The notes under the pieces were generated by a model. That model had not been told where the DNA came from. It searched no databases and saw only the letters and a program-made list of their open reading frames with translations. A stretch of 64,000 nucleotides of DNA, from positions 18,860,704 through 18,924,703 of the forward strand of contig QXEO01000553.1 of NCBI GenBank assembly GCA_007115705.1, written 5' to 3'. How positions within the stretch are numbered: the first letter of the stretch is position 1; every line of letters begins with the position of its first letter. This DNA comes from Dactylis glomerata. Lineage: Eukaryota > Streptophyta > Magnoliopsida > Poales > Poaceae. The position numbers were made by a program, and so were the translations under genes. Positions 23,131-37,300 of this stretch are shown here, piece by piece.

Positions 23131-24155
23131 ATGCTAAAACCACCTCAGATGCCGCCTCACCGTGAAAACAACAACAACAACAGCAGCAACAACAACATCA
23201 GCAACCTCTATGATGTGGTCCAACAGTTAGCCACAGGTCGAGCCCAGCTCATGCAGATGATGACCCAATTCATCCAAGCAAGCACCAACCTCATGAACAA
23301 CAACAACAATCCACCACCCCACCCCAAGTTGACCGACTAGCTCGTTTCCTGAAGCTCAGACCCAATAAGTTTTCATCTGCCATAGACCCAATAGTGGCCG
23401 ATGACTGGCTGCGTTCAGTCAGTATGGACTTAGTTACCTATGAGTGCACGGATGCTGAAAAGATTAGATTCACTGCCCACCTGCTAGAGGGACCAGCAGC
23501 AATGTGGTGGGATACTTACCAAGTCACCAATCCAATTGAAGGTCTGGACTGGGATTCCTTCAGGGAAGGCTTTCGTAATGCTCATATCTCCACGGGCATT
23601 ATGAATCTAAAGAAAGATGAGTTCCGCACTCTAAAGCAGGGTGACAGGACACTAAAGGAGAACATGGATGACTTCTGCTCTCTGTCAAGATACGCACCAG
23701 AAGACATCGACACTGATGCCAAGAGGAAAGATAAGTTTCTCAGTGGACTCAAAGGGGAACTGAAGATACCTCTGTCAGTAGCTTATGCTCCAAACTACCA
23801 GACTCTCCTAGACCAAGCGGTTACTCTGGATAACAACATAAGGAAGGAGGAAAACCGTAAGCGAAAGCTCAACAATGGCAGGAACCACACTGAACATTTC
23901 CACAAGAGACCCCACTTCAGTGAAGGCTATGGAAATGGTAATTTCAATGACCATAGGCACAATGGTGAAAACAATGGAAACCACTCCAACGACCATCATA
24001 GTGGAGACAATGGAAATAATAATGGAGGAAATGGACAACACCACTCCAAACCAGTGGTTATGAAGGATCTCTCGGCAATCACTTGTTACAAGTGCGAACA
24101 AAAGGGACACTATGCGGATAAGTGTTTAGAGAAGGGTGCTCCAAGACCTCAGTAA
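23131..24155 (+). pseudogene. E2 gag, first copy, frameshifted
   Basis: The likely start is the Met at 23131, followed by an Asn-rich N-terminus. This frame closes at 23340, and the Gag domain continues in another frame that is open through to 24155; the shift lies in a C-rich run near 23310-23330. The main part (253 codons from the Met at 23394) has a classical retrotransposon Gag domain with a MWWDTY motif (about residue 35-145). A basic linker, a long Asn/Gly/His-rich low-complexity stretch (about 165-222) and a CCHC zinc knuckle C-X2-C-X4-H-X4-C at residues 231-244 (24084-24125) follow. It would bind genomic RNA in a capsid. There is no protease or pol downstream. The second copy has the same shift, so it predates the tandem duplication of E2. 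Confidence 0.85.
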
Positions 24156-26141
24156 CGTGGAACGACTGAAGGATGCCGCGGATACAAGGTGAAGACACAT
24201 TAGAGTACGGTCGACCCAGGAGCAATTGTATTCGGTTATTACCTATAATAAACAAAGTTGGACTTGTAAGCCCAACAAAGTAACACCTTGTATGGATGTT
24301 TTTCCCCAAAATTCAGCAAGCTGAAAGTTTTACAATACAAAGAGTTATCACCTTACGGCCGAGTTGCCCAAAACCCTAGTTAGGAAACGTTAGACTTTGT
24401 TAAAAAAAAAAAATTCGAGAACTTGGTCCCAAAATTTTGACAAATTTGGTTTAAAATCTAGTGAGGTTGACTAAGAGTTAGAATACGAGGTTTGCAAAAC
24501 CATGAACGAAGTAATGATTTGGGTGCAGGATGGATTGATCACCACTCCTACTACTCTTATTATTCGCTCTCGTAATGTTGGTTTACATACCTAGAGAGAC
24601 ATACCTACATGAGAGGCGACGTCGTTAAGCCGTGACCTTAGGAGGATAAATATGTTACACCCCCCGTAGTGCGCCAGTGTAGCCAAAACGTAAGACCACG
24701 GTGAGGAATGACTACCCGGTTCAGAAGCGTTTCCTCAGTGGACCTTGAATGCGGAGACGATTCAATTTCGACTTCATTTCCCGACTTCTCGTTTCGACTC
24801 CCCGGCCTGTTCGACTACCCCTGAGCCTATAAAAGAGGACTCTCCCCTCTCCAGAGAGTCACAACAGAGACTGCCACCACCAATTATGAGATTTCCACCT
24901 GATTCCAAAGCCCAGCGCCACCGAAGTCTACTCCATCCCGACCTACGATGTTGAGAGACAACTCCCCAAATCCATGGAACCCTGTTCCTGCCCATGAGAG
25001 CGTCCTCAGATCCCTTTTCCCTGAAAAGGAATCCATCTTCGAGATATGATCAAGTTGTCCAACGCCTTCCAACAACTATGAAGACGGTTGCTAAAGGAAT
25101 TCTTAAGGACCATCTGGTACCTGTGGCAAGTAGCACGACTTGCTCCGGTAACTGGAATGGGTTCAACAATGCTGGTTATAAGGCGACCTTCCATCCCTTA
25201 AAGGTGCCAGTACCTCTTACAGAGTCCACCTTGTTTACCCCTATGAAATACATGAGAAGACTGCAGGGAGATGCCATCCTAATTCATTGGGATGTGTGGT
25301 CTCATCATGTTCGTGGGGCAAGCATGCAGTACTTGGCACTGAGTTATCTTTGAGACTCTGCAATGAAAATCAGCTAAAAAGCAACAAGGAGTATGGTAAT
25401 AGCCTGTATACTGTCTTGGCCTTGGTGAGGACCGACCAAGAAAAGGCTAGATACACATTCTTGGAAGATGTGCAACAACCATGAAGGTTACCAGAACAGA
25501 ATGATTTCGTGGAAAATTGAAGAGCAGAATGGTATAAGGAAGCAACCATAAGATGAAGAACCTCTAAGGATGATGATAAGAAAGTTGAGATGATGAGAGG
25601 ATACCCTCTCAGCTTGGTCTTCTGAATGACCCAAAGAGGAGACAACTCAGCTGGATCCTCTGATTGAACCAAAGAGTGACTCCTCAGTGTCCAAAGTAGT
25701 TCAACAACTACCCCGTTGGATAGAAAGCTCTACAATAGAGTAAGGTTACCTCAAGCAACCCCATAAGGAAGGTTGGTGCCCGGATCTGTGAATAGACACC
25801 TACTATTGTAAATGAAGATGTGGACTACCTTATTGATGACAACACAATGGATGATATCTGCTTATCACCAGAATTGGATGGAACCCTTGGTATGCCCACT
25901 TTTGAACATAGTTGTGGACATCAGAACTTCTGAGAAGAGCGAATTCAAGGAAAATGACACAACAGTGAATGCAAGCTGGGAACAAAATGCGAGTTCCTAA
26001 GGAAGCATCAAGATACCGCCAAGAGGATTTTTCTTTTAAGGGTGGTAGCCACCCAGATACCTAAACCCAGATAACCTAATACCTACTTTCTTTCTAGCCT
26101 CTCCAATCTCGGGGACGAGATTTCTTTTAAGGGTGGTAGTC
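24156..26141 (+). other. E2 internal region after gag, first copy
   Basis: About 2 kb without a recognisable pol domain; only short unrelated frames. A TATA-like CCTATAAAAGAGG near 24825-24840, with a pyrimidine-rich stretch after it, looks like an internal promoter or a captured promoter fragment. The end carries CTCGGGGACGAGATTTC and the purine tract AAGGGTGGTAGTC directly before LTR 2. Confidence 0.6.
26129..26141 (+). other. E2 polypurine tract, first copy
   Basis: AAGGGTGGTAGTC abuts the LTR start TGTAAC at 26142; this is where plus-strand DNA synthesis would be primed. Confidence 0.75.
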
Positions 26142-29100
26142 TGTAACATCCCAGGATTTTGTCAAATTTTGGGGGAAATTTTTTGCCATTTGTATTGCTA
26201 GAGATGATTGAAATTTCACAGGAATTTAAATTTTTTAAGCCTATAGGAAAGTTTTATTAGAAAATGTTTTAAAACTTTCTACTTTATTCTTGAAGCCCCT
26301 TTTTGAGAAAAGATTTAATTATCAAAATACTTCTCTTTCCATCCTTTATTCAAACCTATGCAAGTTTACTTGCAAAGGAGTGAACTCCCAAGGGTATTAA
26401 ACTTAGTGAGAATTTTATTCAAAAACTAAGTTTGAAAGTTATTTTTTTCAAACATTATTTTGTAAAGAATTATTTCTTTTTTTTAAAGGATTTATTTTCA
26501 AATCCCAATTAGCTTTATGCAAGCAAAACCTTTGACCAAATCTATAATTCTATTAAGATTCCTGCTCTGAATTTGAAAACCTTGTTTTCCTACTGACTCA
26601 AAACCTTGCAGTGAATTCTGTAAAATTCTCTGAAAGTGGTTTAAATTGTTTTGGAGCCTTTTAGCAAAATCTGTGAAAGAAATAAGAAATTAGAAAAGAA
26701 AAAGAAGTAGAGGAGAGAAAAATATGTAAACGGACCCTAGGAAGCCATTCGGCCCAGTACCGCAAGCAACCCGCAGCCCAGCAACGATTCCCGAACCGGT
26801 ACCGCCTCTTCTTCTCTTCCCCGAATGACAGGTGGGACCCACCTGTCGGCTTCATCCCCTCCAACGGTTTCTTCTTCACTGGAAACGGTCGCCGGCGAGA
26901 TTTTCGCCCCGGCTTCAATGCCTGCCCGTTCCTTCGTCGAGCCACCCCTATAATAAGCCCACACTCCCCTCTATTCTCTCCCTTTCGTCCCTCCGCTCGG
27001 GACAAACCGAAGACAACGAAATTCGTCGACGGAGATCCGCACGTCTGCAGGCTTCCCGGACGATTCCGACGTCGACGGTGAGCCAAGCGCCTCCTCTCCT
27101 AGCCTATTCTCCTTCCTCTGCTCTGGCGCACCCCTTGATGTCCTCGGCTCGAATCCTTTCGCAGTGAATCAAACTCTCCAGAGCCAGCCGAAGGTCACCA
27201 AAGCTCGCGCTGCCTCCAGCCGCACCGTTCACCCACGCCAGGACGCAATCGACCTCGCCATCCCGGCCATCTGGACTGCCTCGTCGCGCCTCTCCCCGTC
27301 CGCTACTTCTTCGACGCCCTGGACCACCGGAACCTCACCGGAGATCGACCTCTGCGCGCCCTCGCCGGAGCTGACCTCGCCGGAACCCTAACTTAGGTGA
27401 GGCATCTCCCCCGATCTGTTTTCATTCGTCGGATCTCAATCAAACGGTCCACAGCAACTCACTTACCCGAAGGGGTACGGAGTGATCTGAGCCCTCAGAT
27501 CTTCTTTAGATCTAACGGCAAGCAGAGCCAATCCACACGAAGAGGTACCCTCGAATAAGAACACGCCACGTGTCGCGCCCAGATCTGTTCTGATTCAAAT
27601 TAGGTTCAAATCAATTTCAAATCATCTGCAACTTGCATAATTCATATCTTTTGATCTGTAGGTCCAAAAATCACAAATGATATACCGTTGAAATCCTTAG
27701 AATATCTACAATCCTGTAGTACAATAAAATCTTATATTTTATGAGTTTAATTTGAAACTGATTTCAAATTAGAATCAAACTCTCTGTTAGCATGTTTAAT
27801 TCATATCTATTGAACCAAGTGTCCACAAATCATAAATTTGTAGTCCTTGGAATCCTCTGATCAAGTAGAACACCATAGGATCAAGAAAATCCAAATTTGA
27901 TACGTGCACACACTTTGTGCATTCAAATTAGTCCAAATCACTATTTTGGTGATAATTCAATTTCTATAATTTATTTTAGAATGATTCCAATTGCAGTGAC
28001 TTTGTATTACTGCAAGCTATCCAGTAGCATCACTCCTATATTTTCCTGAACCATGTCACAATTATTCAAATTCTAATATGAGAATTTGAGTATTCCTATA
28101 TAGGTCAAATCTATTTCTGTTCAGCAATGTTTCCTCCTACCATAGCAAATCCTATAATCATACCTAGTCATCAATGTTATCTAAATAACATCTTGATCAA
28201 GATCATATCTATTCAGACCTATCTTGTCTAGTTCACACATATTCAAATTACAATTGTGTTGTTTGAGTAAAGTGTGATACATCTCAATCATAGATTTCCA
28301 TTTTGTTATTGTAGTATTGATTCAATTCTACTACCATAGCTCATGATCATACCTATCCATAACCATCATACTAAATAACATCCAATCTTATTCAACCCCA
28401 AGCCTATGTGTAACATGTACTATTTTGAGTAAGTGTTATCACACTTTATTCAGTAGTGTTATATTGCCTTATTCAATACTTTTGTGAATCTATTTACATA
28501 AGTCATTCCTAAACCATACCCTTTACCTATAGCCATTTATTCATGCCTACTCGATCTTAGCCTTGCATTGAACTATTCAATTGCATTTGAGTTGATTGAT
28601 TACTTCAATGTTATAAGAATCCTAGCCTAAGCTTAAGTGTAACATATACTATTTAAGAATAATTGTTGTCACACTTATTCAATAGTATTGCTATTGCACT
28701 ATCTTGTCTCTTATGTGATTTACCCACATGAGATATTCCAAGATTCAATATGCTTTAATGAAGCATAAAGATCTCACTCATTATACTTTGCCTGATTCAT
28801 ATTTATTCAAATTACAATTGTGCTACTTGAGTACAATATGAATTCAACCCAAACCTAAATCCTATTTTGTCAATGTGGTACGATTATAACCCATACCATA
28901 GTGTGTGTTATACACCATGTTGATCAATGAACTCCTTGAGCCATGTCCTCAAATATCAATCATTCATACCTAATCCAATGCCTACCTAGTTTGCTCTCAT
29001 GTATTGAACTATTCAACTTGCAAATGTGCTAATTGGGTAGTTCAAGCATTCCTAAAACCTAGCCTAGTTCCTAAGTGCAATAGATGCTATTCAAGAGTAA

Positions 29101-30763
29101 TTGTTGTCACATTTACTCAATAGTGTTGTATTTGCACAAATTGACTCTTGTGTAATTTATTTCACATGAGCTATTCCTAAAACTCTTATGCCTTGATAAA
29201 GCATAAAAACTTCATCAATCATATTTGCCTAGACCAATTCTCTCTCAAATCATATTGATCTATCCCAACTAAACTCTTCGATTCATATCTCCCAAATCAT
29301 GATCCTTTACCATATCTTTCTTATCATAACATCTCAATAAAACTAAATTGTTGAACCAACCCCTTCTTAATTGTTTGATTTGTTGGTTGTGTTTGTATGG
29401 ATTGTTTATATTATGCTATTTCTTGTGCTATAGTTTGTGCGAAGAGCTACGTGCTTAGTTGAGAGAAGTGGAAAGATCGTATTCTTCAAAAAGGCAAGTG
29501 ACACACATGTCCCTCACCCATTTTATTATGCATTAGTATACTCACCTCTTGTAGTATGCATGATAGGTGTTTTACTCAACTGTTTTATCAAATACTTAGA
29601 TCCTAGTAGTGTGTAGTAATCCCTCAAACCCCACCTGTTAGGATGCTAAATACTTTGAAAAATACTGATGCCATGCTAAGATCACTTGAAAAGTGTTTTG
29701 TGAACAACTTAAGAACTTCAACTAAAATGAAACACCTGGGTGGATTGGTATGATGATGGAGGCGATGTTGAGTGGCGACCTGGGGCTACACTACGTGTAG
29801 TTGCTGCCTGGGCGTACACTTGTGGATGGCCACCCAGGAACAAAGAGATGGCTATGTCTTCCATGCTTAGTGTACTTCCAGTGCAGCCTTATGACATTAT
29901 GGGCTCTGTCTTGACTGATTAGATGTGGGTGTGCAACTTTGTGCAAGAAGACGGTGGTAGATGAATTATAGGTTGGGAGCAGATCTTGCCAGTTAGTTGC
30001 CCTCTCCTTCTAAAAGGTCTCGTTTCATTTTATGTATGGGCATAAAATGAATCGCAAGGTGTTTAAATCTAATCGATTAGCCGTGTCCTCGGTTATGGAC
30101 AATTGAGTCTCTAGACATGGAATGTACGGAATAATCTCATCACCTCTTCTGAATGTTTAAAATCTGTCTAGAAACCCCTAGGTAGGAACTAAGGACCATA
30201 CACTCCGAGGGGTGGTGGTGCCTGAGGTTCCAACTTTGTTGAGTTACGCCCAGAACTACATACCGGCCAGTATGTAGTGTATGGGGGTTGTCTTGACCCT
30301 TGAAAATAAAATTTGTTGAAAGAAAGTATTAAAATGGATTATAGGATAAAATTGGCTTTATGCAAATCAGCCTATGAGATCCACCAGCCAAATATCATAT
30401 AGTATAGTCTTTCCACAAAATGCCACCAAACATGTGTCATTTGCCAGTACATCATTGTACTGACCCCTCTGGGGCTGTATATTCAAACGTGCAGGTTTTA
30501 TTTCGAGTAAGGAACCAGGAGTAGGATCTCGAGACTACATTCCAACATGTCTGCCTGTGGCACGTGATGAAGAATGGAGGCTCACTGCAACTATGCTTTA
30601 TGCTGTGTACTCGTAAGGTTGAAGACCTATGTAACTAGATTTACGTTGTAATATTGATGCTATTGCTATGATTACTTATTTTGTACTGTGGTGCTATCTA
30701 CTGATCTAGGGAATGGCACTTAACACAGATGTTCCACCTTGTTCTCAAGGTTGGGGCGTTACA
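26142..30763 (+). repeat. E2 LTR 2 (shared middle LTR)
   Basis: 4,622 bp, TGTAAC to GTTACA. It serves as the 3' LTR of the first internal region and the 5' LTR of the second. Four of the left-side variants and one at about 30233 are shared with LTR 3 against LTR 1. This suits a middle LTR derived mostly from an original 3' LTR. Confidence 0.92.
26948..26957 (+). promoter_or_regulatory. TATA-like element of E2 LTR 2
   Basis: CTATAATAAG, same position in the LTR as in LTR 1. Confidence 0.5.
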
Positions 30764-30765
30764 AA

Positions 30766-30777
30766 TGGTATCAGAGC
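30766..30777 (+). other. E2 primer binding site, second internal region
   Basis: TGGTATCAGAGC, 2 bases after the end of LTR 2, as in the first copy. Confidence 0.9.
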
Positions 30778-31375
30778 ATAGTGTTGCCTGTAGGATCGAG
30801 ACCCTAGGTTTGGATTAGAGATAGGAAGACCCTAGGATAAAAATCTCTATCTCATCTTACTTCTATTTTAAAGGAATGTTGCATCTTGAAACTACTTGTA
30901 TTTCTCCCCTACTTCATTTTCAAATGATTCCCTTAGATGACCCAACTCTCGGAACCTTCAAGAAAGGACAGAAGAACACAATGTGCCAAAAGAATGAGAC
31001 TTCTACTTCATAGGTTGACCTTGATCCAACATGAAGAACTACGTTGAAGACCAACAAAGAGCTCGAGGAAATGAGGATATGAAGGTTGCCCAACACCAAC
31101 GATGCATTGGGAAGTGGAAATAAGAAATGGAACAATGAAACTATAATAGAATAGACCACCAGGATTCTAGTTTATAGAACCAACGATTTATAGATGCTTC
31201 TATGATCATACAAAATTGGTGTATGACCATATTATTTTGTCAGCGTGTTTTTCCAAAATTTATCTAAAGGAATTTTCAACGATTGTTTGATTTATGTTTG
31301 TTTGTTGCATGGTTTGTTGTTTATGTTTGGGTAGGAAATTTTTCTTCTTTAGTTCTATCTATCTATTACTCACCT

Positions 31376-32400
31376 ATGCTAAAACCACCTCAGATGCCGC
31401 CTCACCGTGAAAACAACAACAACAACAGCAGCAACAACAACATCAGCAACCTCTATGATGTGGTCCAACAGTTAGCCACAGGTCGAGCCCAGCTCATGCA
31501 GATGATGACCCAATTCATCCAAGCAAGCACCAACCTCATGAACAACAACAACAATCCACCACCCCACCCCAAGTTGACCGACTAGCTCGTTTCCTGAAGC
31601 TCAGACCCAATAAGTTTTCATCTGCCATAGACCCAATAGTGGCCGATGACTGGCTGCGTTCAGTCAGTAAGGACTTAGTTACCTGTGAGTGCACGGATGC
31701 TGAAAAGATTAGATTCACTGCCCACCTGCTAGAGGGACCAGCAGCAATGTGGTGGGATACTTACCAAGTCACCAATCCAATTGAAGGTCTGGACTGGGAT
31801 TCCTTCAGGGAAGGCTTTCGTAATGCTCATATCTCCACGGGCATTATGAATCTAAAGAAAGATGAGTTCCGCACTCTAAAGCAGGGTGACAGGACACTAA
31901 AGGAGAACATGGATGACTTCTGCTCTCTGTCAAGATACGCACCAGAAGACATCGACACTGATGCCAAGAGGAAAGATAAGTTTCTCAGTGGACTCAAAGG
32001 GGAACTGAAGATACCTCTGTCAGTAGCTTATGCTCCAAACTACCAGACTCTCCTAGACCAAGTGGTTACTCTGGATAACAACATAAGGAAGGAGGAAAAC
32101 CGTAAGCGAAAGCTCAACAATGGCAGGAACCACACTGAACATTTCCACAAGAAACCCCACTTCAGTGAAGGCTATGGAAATGGTAATTTCAATGACCATA
32201 GGCACAATGGTGAAAACAATGGAAACCACTCCAACGACCATCATAGTGGAGACAATGGAAATAATAATGGAGGAAATGGACAACACCACTCCAAACCAGT
32301 GGTTATGAAGGATCTCTCGGCAATCACTTGTTACAAGTGCGAACAAAAGGGACACTATGCGGATAAGTGTTTAGAGAAGGGTGCTCCAAGACCTCAGTAA
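31376..32400 (+). pseudogene. E2 gag, second copy, frameshifted
   Basis: Same architecture as the first copy: Asn-rich N-terminus closing at 31585, then the Gag domain and CCHC knuckle in the shifted frame to 32400. It differs from the first copy by four visible amino-acid changes in the main frame (Met/Lys, Tyr/Cys, Ala/Val and Arg/Lys positions). The shared frameshift shows that both copies descend from one already defective gag, or that the family uses the shift. Confidence 0.85.
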
Positions 32401-34384
32401 CGTGGAACGACTGAAGGATGCCGCGGATACAAGGTGAAGACACATTAGAGTACGGTCGACCCAGGAGCAATTGTATTCGGTTATTACCTGTAATAAACAA
32501 AGTTGGACTTGTAAGCCCAACAAAGTAACACCTTGTATGGATGTTTTTCCCCAAAATTCAGCAAGCTGAAAGTTTTACAATACAAAGAGTTATCACCTTA
32601 CGGCCGAGTTGCCCAAAACCCTAGTTAGGAAACGTTAGACTTTGTTTAAAAAAAAATTCGAGAACTTGGTCCCAAAATTTTGACAAATTTGGTTTAAAAT
32701 CTAGTGAGGTTGACTAAGAGTTAGAATACGAGGTTTGCAAAACCATGAACGAAGTAATGATTTGGGTGCAGGATGGATTGATCACCACTCCTACTACTCT
32801 TATTATTCGCTCTCGTAATGTTGGTTTACATACCTAGAGAGACATACCTACATGAGAGGCGACGTCGTTAAGCCGTGACCTTAGGAGGATAAATATGTTA
32901 CACCCCCCGTAGTGCGCCAGTGTAGCCAAAACGTAAGACCACGGTGAGGAATGACTACCCGGTTCAGAAGCGTTTCCTCAGTGGACCTTGAATGCGGAGA
33001 CGATTCAATTTCGACTTCATTTCCCGACTTCTCGTTTCGACTCCCCGGCCTGTTCGACTACCCCTGAGCCTATAAAAGAGGACTCTCCCCTCTCCAGAGA
33101 GTCACAACAGAGACTGCCACCACCAATTATGAGATTTCCACCTGATTCCAAAGCCCAGCGCCACCGAAGTCTACTCCATCCCGACCTACGATGTTGAGAG
33201 ACAACTCCCCAAATCCATGGAACCCTGTTCCTGCCCATGAGAGCGTCCTCAGATCCCTTTTCCCTGAAAAGGAATCCATCTTCGAGATATGATCAAGTTG
33301 TCCAACGCCTTCCAACAACTATGAAGACGGTTGCTAAAGGAATTCTTAAGGACCATCTGGTACCTGTGGCAAGTAGCACGACTTGCTCCGGTAACTGGAA
33401 TGGGTTCAACAATGCTGGTTATAAGGCGACCTTCCATCCCTTAAAGGTGCCAGTACCTCTTACAGAGTCCACCTTGTTTACCCCTATGAAATACATGAGA
33501 AGACTGCAGGGAGATGCCATCCTAATTCATTGGGATGTGTGGTCTCATCATGTTCGTGGGGCAAGCATGCAGTACTTGGCACTGAGTTATCTTTGAGACT
33601 CTGCAATGAAAATCAGCTAAAAAGCAACAAGGAGTATGGTAATAGCCTGTATACTGTCTTGGCCTTGGTGAGGACCGACCAAGAAAAGGCTAGATACACA
33701 TTCTTGGAAGATGTGCAACAACCATGAAGGTTACCAGAACAGAATGATTTCGTGGAAAATTGAAGAGCAGAATGGTATAAGGAAGCAACCATAAGATGAA
33801 GAACCTCTAAGGATGATGATAAGAAAGTTGAGATGATGAGAGGATACCCTCTCAGCTTGGTCTTCTGAATGACCCAAAGAGGAGACAACTCAGCTGGATC
33901 CTCTGATTGAACCAAAGAGTGACTCCTCAGTGTCCAAAGTAGTTCAACAACTACCCCGTTGGATAGAAAGCTCTACAATAGAGTAAGGTTACCTCAAGCA
34001 ACCCCATAAGGAAGGTTGGTGCCCGAATCTGTGAATAGACACCTACTATTGTAAATGAAGATGTGGACTACCTTATTGATGACAACGCAATGGATGATAT
34101 CTGCTTATCACCAGAATTGGATGGAACCCTTGGTATGCCCACTTTTGAACATAGTTGTGGACATCAGAACTTCTGAGAAGAGCGAATTCAAGGAAAATGA
34201 CACAACAGTGAATGCAAGCTGGGAACAAAATGCGAGTTCCTAAGGAAGCATCAAGATACCGCCAAGAGGATTTTTCTTTTAAGGGTGGTAGCCACCCAGA
34301 TACCTAAACCCAGATAACCTAATACCTACTTTCTTTCTAGCCTCTCCAATCTCGGGGACGAGATTTCTTTTAAGGGTGGTAGTC
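32401..34384 (+). other. E2 internal region after gag, second copy
   Basis: Matches 24156-26141 with a few substitutions and a shorter A run near 32645. No pol domain. It ends in the same CTCGGGGACGAG tract and purine tract before LTR 3 (34372-34384). Confidence 0.65.
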
Positions 34385-37300
34385 TGTAACATCCCAGGAT
34401 TTTGTCAAATTTTGGGGGAAATTTTTTGCCATTTGTATTGCTAGAGATGATTGAAATTTCACAGGAATTTAAATTTTTTAAGCCTATAGGAAAGTTTTAT
34501 TAGAAAATGTTTTAAAACTTTCTACTTTATTCTTGAAGCCCCTTTTTGAGAAAAGATTTAATTATCAAAATACTTCTCTTTCCATCCTTTATTCAAACCT
34601 ATGCAAGTTTACTTGCAAAGGAGTGAACTCCCAAGGGTATTAAACTTAGTGAGAATTTTATTCAAAAACTAAGTTTGAAAGTTATTTTTTTCAAACATTA
34701 TTTTGTAAAGAATTATTTCTTTTTTTTAAAGGATTTATTTTCAAATCCCAATTAGCTTTATGCAAGCAAAACCTTTGACCAAATCTATAATTCTATTAAG
34801 ATTCCTGCTCTGAATTTGAAAACCTTGTTTTCCTACTGACTCAAAACCTTGCAGTGAATTCTGTAAAATTCTCTGAAAGTGGTTTAAATTGTTTTGGAGC
34901 CTTTTAGCAAAATCTGTGAAAGAAATAAGAAATTAGAAAAGAAAAAGATGTAGAGGAGAGAAAAATATGTAAACGGACCCTGGGAAGCCATTCGGCCCAG
35001 TACCGCAAGCAACCCGCAGCCCAGCAACGATTCCCGAACCGGTACCGCCTCTTCTTCTCTTCCCCGAATGACAGGTGGGACCCACCTGTCGGCTTCATCC
35101 CCTCCAACGGTTTCTTCTTCATTGGAAACGGTCGCCGGCGAGATTTTCGCCCCGGCTTCAATGCCTGCCCGTTCCTTCGCCGAGCCACCCCTATAATAAG
35201 CCCACACTCCCCTCTATTCTCTCCCTTTCGTCCCTCCGCTCGGGACAAACCGAAGACAACGAAATTCGTCGACGGAGATCCGCACGTCTGCAGGCTTCCC
35301 GGACGATTCCGACGTCGACGGTGAGCCAAGCGCCTCCTCTCCTAGCCTATTCTCCTTCCTCTGCTCTGGCGCACCCCTTGATGTCCTCGGCTCGAATCCT
35401 TTCGCAGTGAATCAAACTCTCCAGAGCCAGCCGAAGGTCACCAAAGCTCGCGCTGCCTCCAGCCGCACCGTTCACCCACGCCAGGACGCAATCGACCTCG
35501 CCATCCCGGCCATCTGGACTGCCTCGTCGCGCCTCTCCCCGTCCGCTACTTCTTCGACGCCCTGGACCACCGGAACCTCACCGGAGATCGACCTCTGCGC
35601 GCCCTCGCCGGAGCTGACCTCGCCGGAACCCTAACTTAGGTGAGGCATCTCCCCCGATCTGTTTTTGTTCGTCGGATCTCAATCAAACGGTCCACAACAA
35701 CTCACTTACCCGAAGGGGTACGGAGTGATCTGAGCCCTCAGATCTTCTTTAGATCTAACGGCAAGCAGAGCCAATCCACACGAAGAGGTACCCTCGAATA
35801 AGAACACGCCACGTGTCGCGCCCAGATCTGTTCTGATTCAAATTAGGTTCAAATCAATTTCAAATCATCTGCAACTTGCATAATTCATATCTTTTGATCT
35901 GTAGGTCCAAAAATCACAAATGATATACCGTTGAAATCCTTAGAATATCTACAATCCTGTAGTACAATAAAATCTTATATTTTATGAGTTTAATTTGAAA
36001 CTGATTTCAAATTAGAATCAAACTCTCTGTTAGCATGTTTAATTCATATCTATTGAACCAAGTGTCCACAAATCATAAATTTGTAGTCCTTGGAATCCTC
36101 TGATCAAGTAGAACACCATAGGATCAAGAAAATCCAAATTTGATACGTGCACACACTTTGTGCATTCAAATTAGTCCAAATCACTATTTTGGTGATAATT
36201 CAATTTCTATAATTTATTTTAGAATGATTCCAATTGCAGTGACTTTGTATTACTGCAAGCTATCCAGTAGCATCACTCCTATATTTTCCTGAACCATGTC
36301 ACAATTATTCAAATTCTAATATGAGAATTTGAGTATTCCTATATAGGTCAAATCTATTTCTGTTCAGCAATGTTTCCTCCTACCATAGCAAATCCTATAA
36401 TCATACCTAGTCATCAATGTTATCTAAATAACATCTTGATCAAGATCATATCTATTCAGACCTATCTTGTCTAGTTCACACATATTCAAATTACAATTGT
36501 GTTGTTTGAGTAAAGTGTGATACATCTCAATCATAGATTTCCATTTTGTTATTGTAGTATTGATTCAATTCTACTACCATAGCTCATGATCATACCTATC
36601 CATAACCATCATACTAAATAACATCCAATCTTATTCAACCCCAAGCCTATGTGTAACATGTACTATTTTGAGTAAGTGTTATCACACTTTATTCAGTAGT
36701 GTTATATTGCCTTATTCAATACTTTTGTGAATCTATTTACATAAGTCATTCCTAAACCATACCCTTTACCTATAGCCATTTATTCATGCCTACTCGATCT
36801 TAGCCTTGCATTGAACTATTCAATTGCATTTGAGTTGATTGATTACTTCAATGTTATAAGAATCCTAGCCTAAGCTTAAGTGTAACATATACTATTTAAG
36901 AATAATTGTTGTCACACTTATTCAATAGTATTGCTATTGCACTATCTTGTCTCTTATGTGATTTACCCACATGAGATATTCCAAGATTCAATATGCTTTA
37001 ATGAAGCATAAAGATCTCACTCATTATACTTTGCCTGATTCATATTTATTCAAATTACAATTGTGCTACTTGAGTACAATATGAATTCAACCCAAACCTA
37101 AATCCTATTTTGTCAATGTGGTACGATTATAACCCATACCATAGTGTGTGTTATACACCATGTTGATCAATGAACTCCTTGAGCCATGTCCTCAAATATC
37201 AATCATTCATACCTAATCCAATGCCTACCTAGTTTGCTCTCATGTATTGAACTATTCAACTTGCAAATGTGCTAATTGGGTAGTTCAAGCATTCCTAAAA

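Noticed and set aside
23160..23210. CAA/CAG run as a microsatellite of interest
   Set aside because: It encodes the Asn/Ser-rich Gag N-terminus and is explained by coding.
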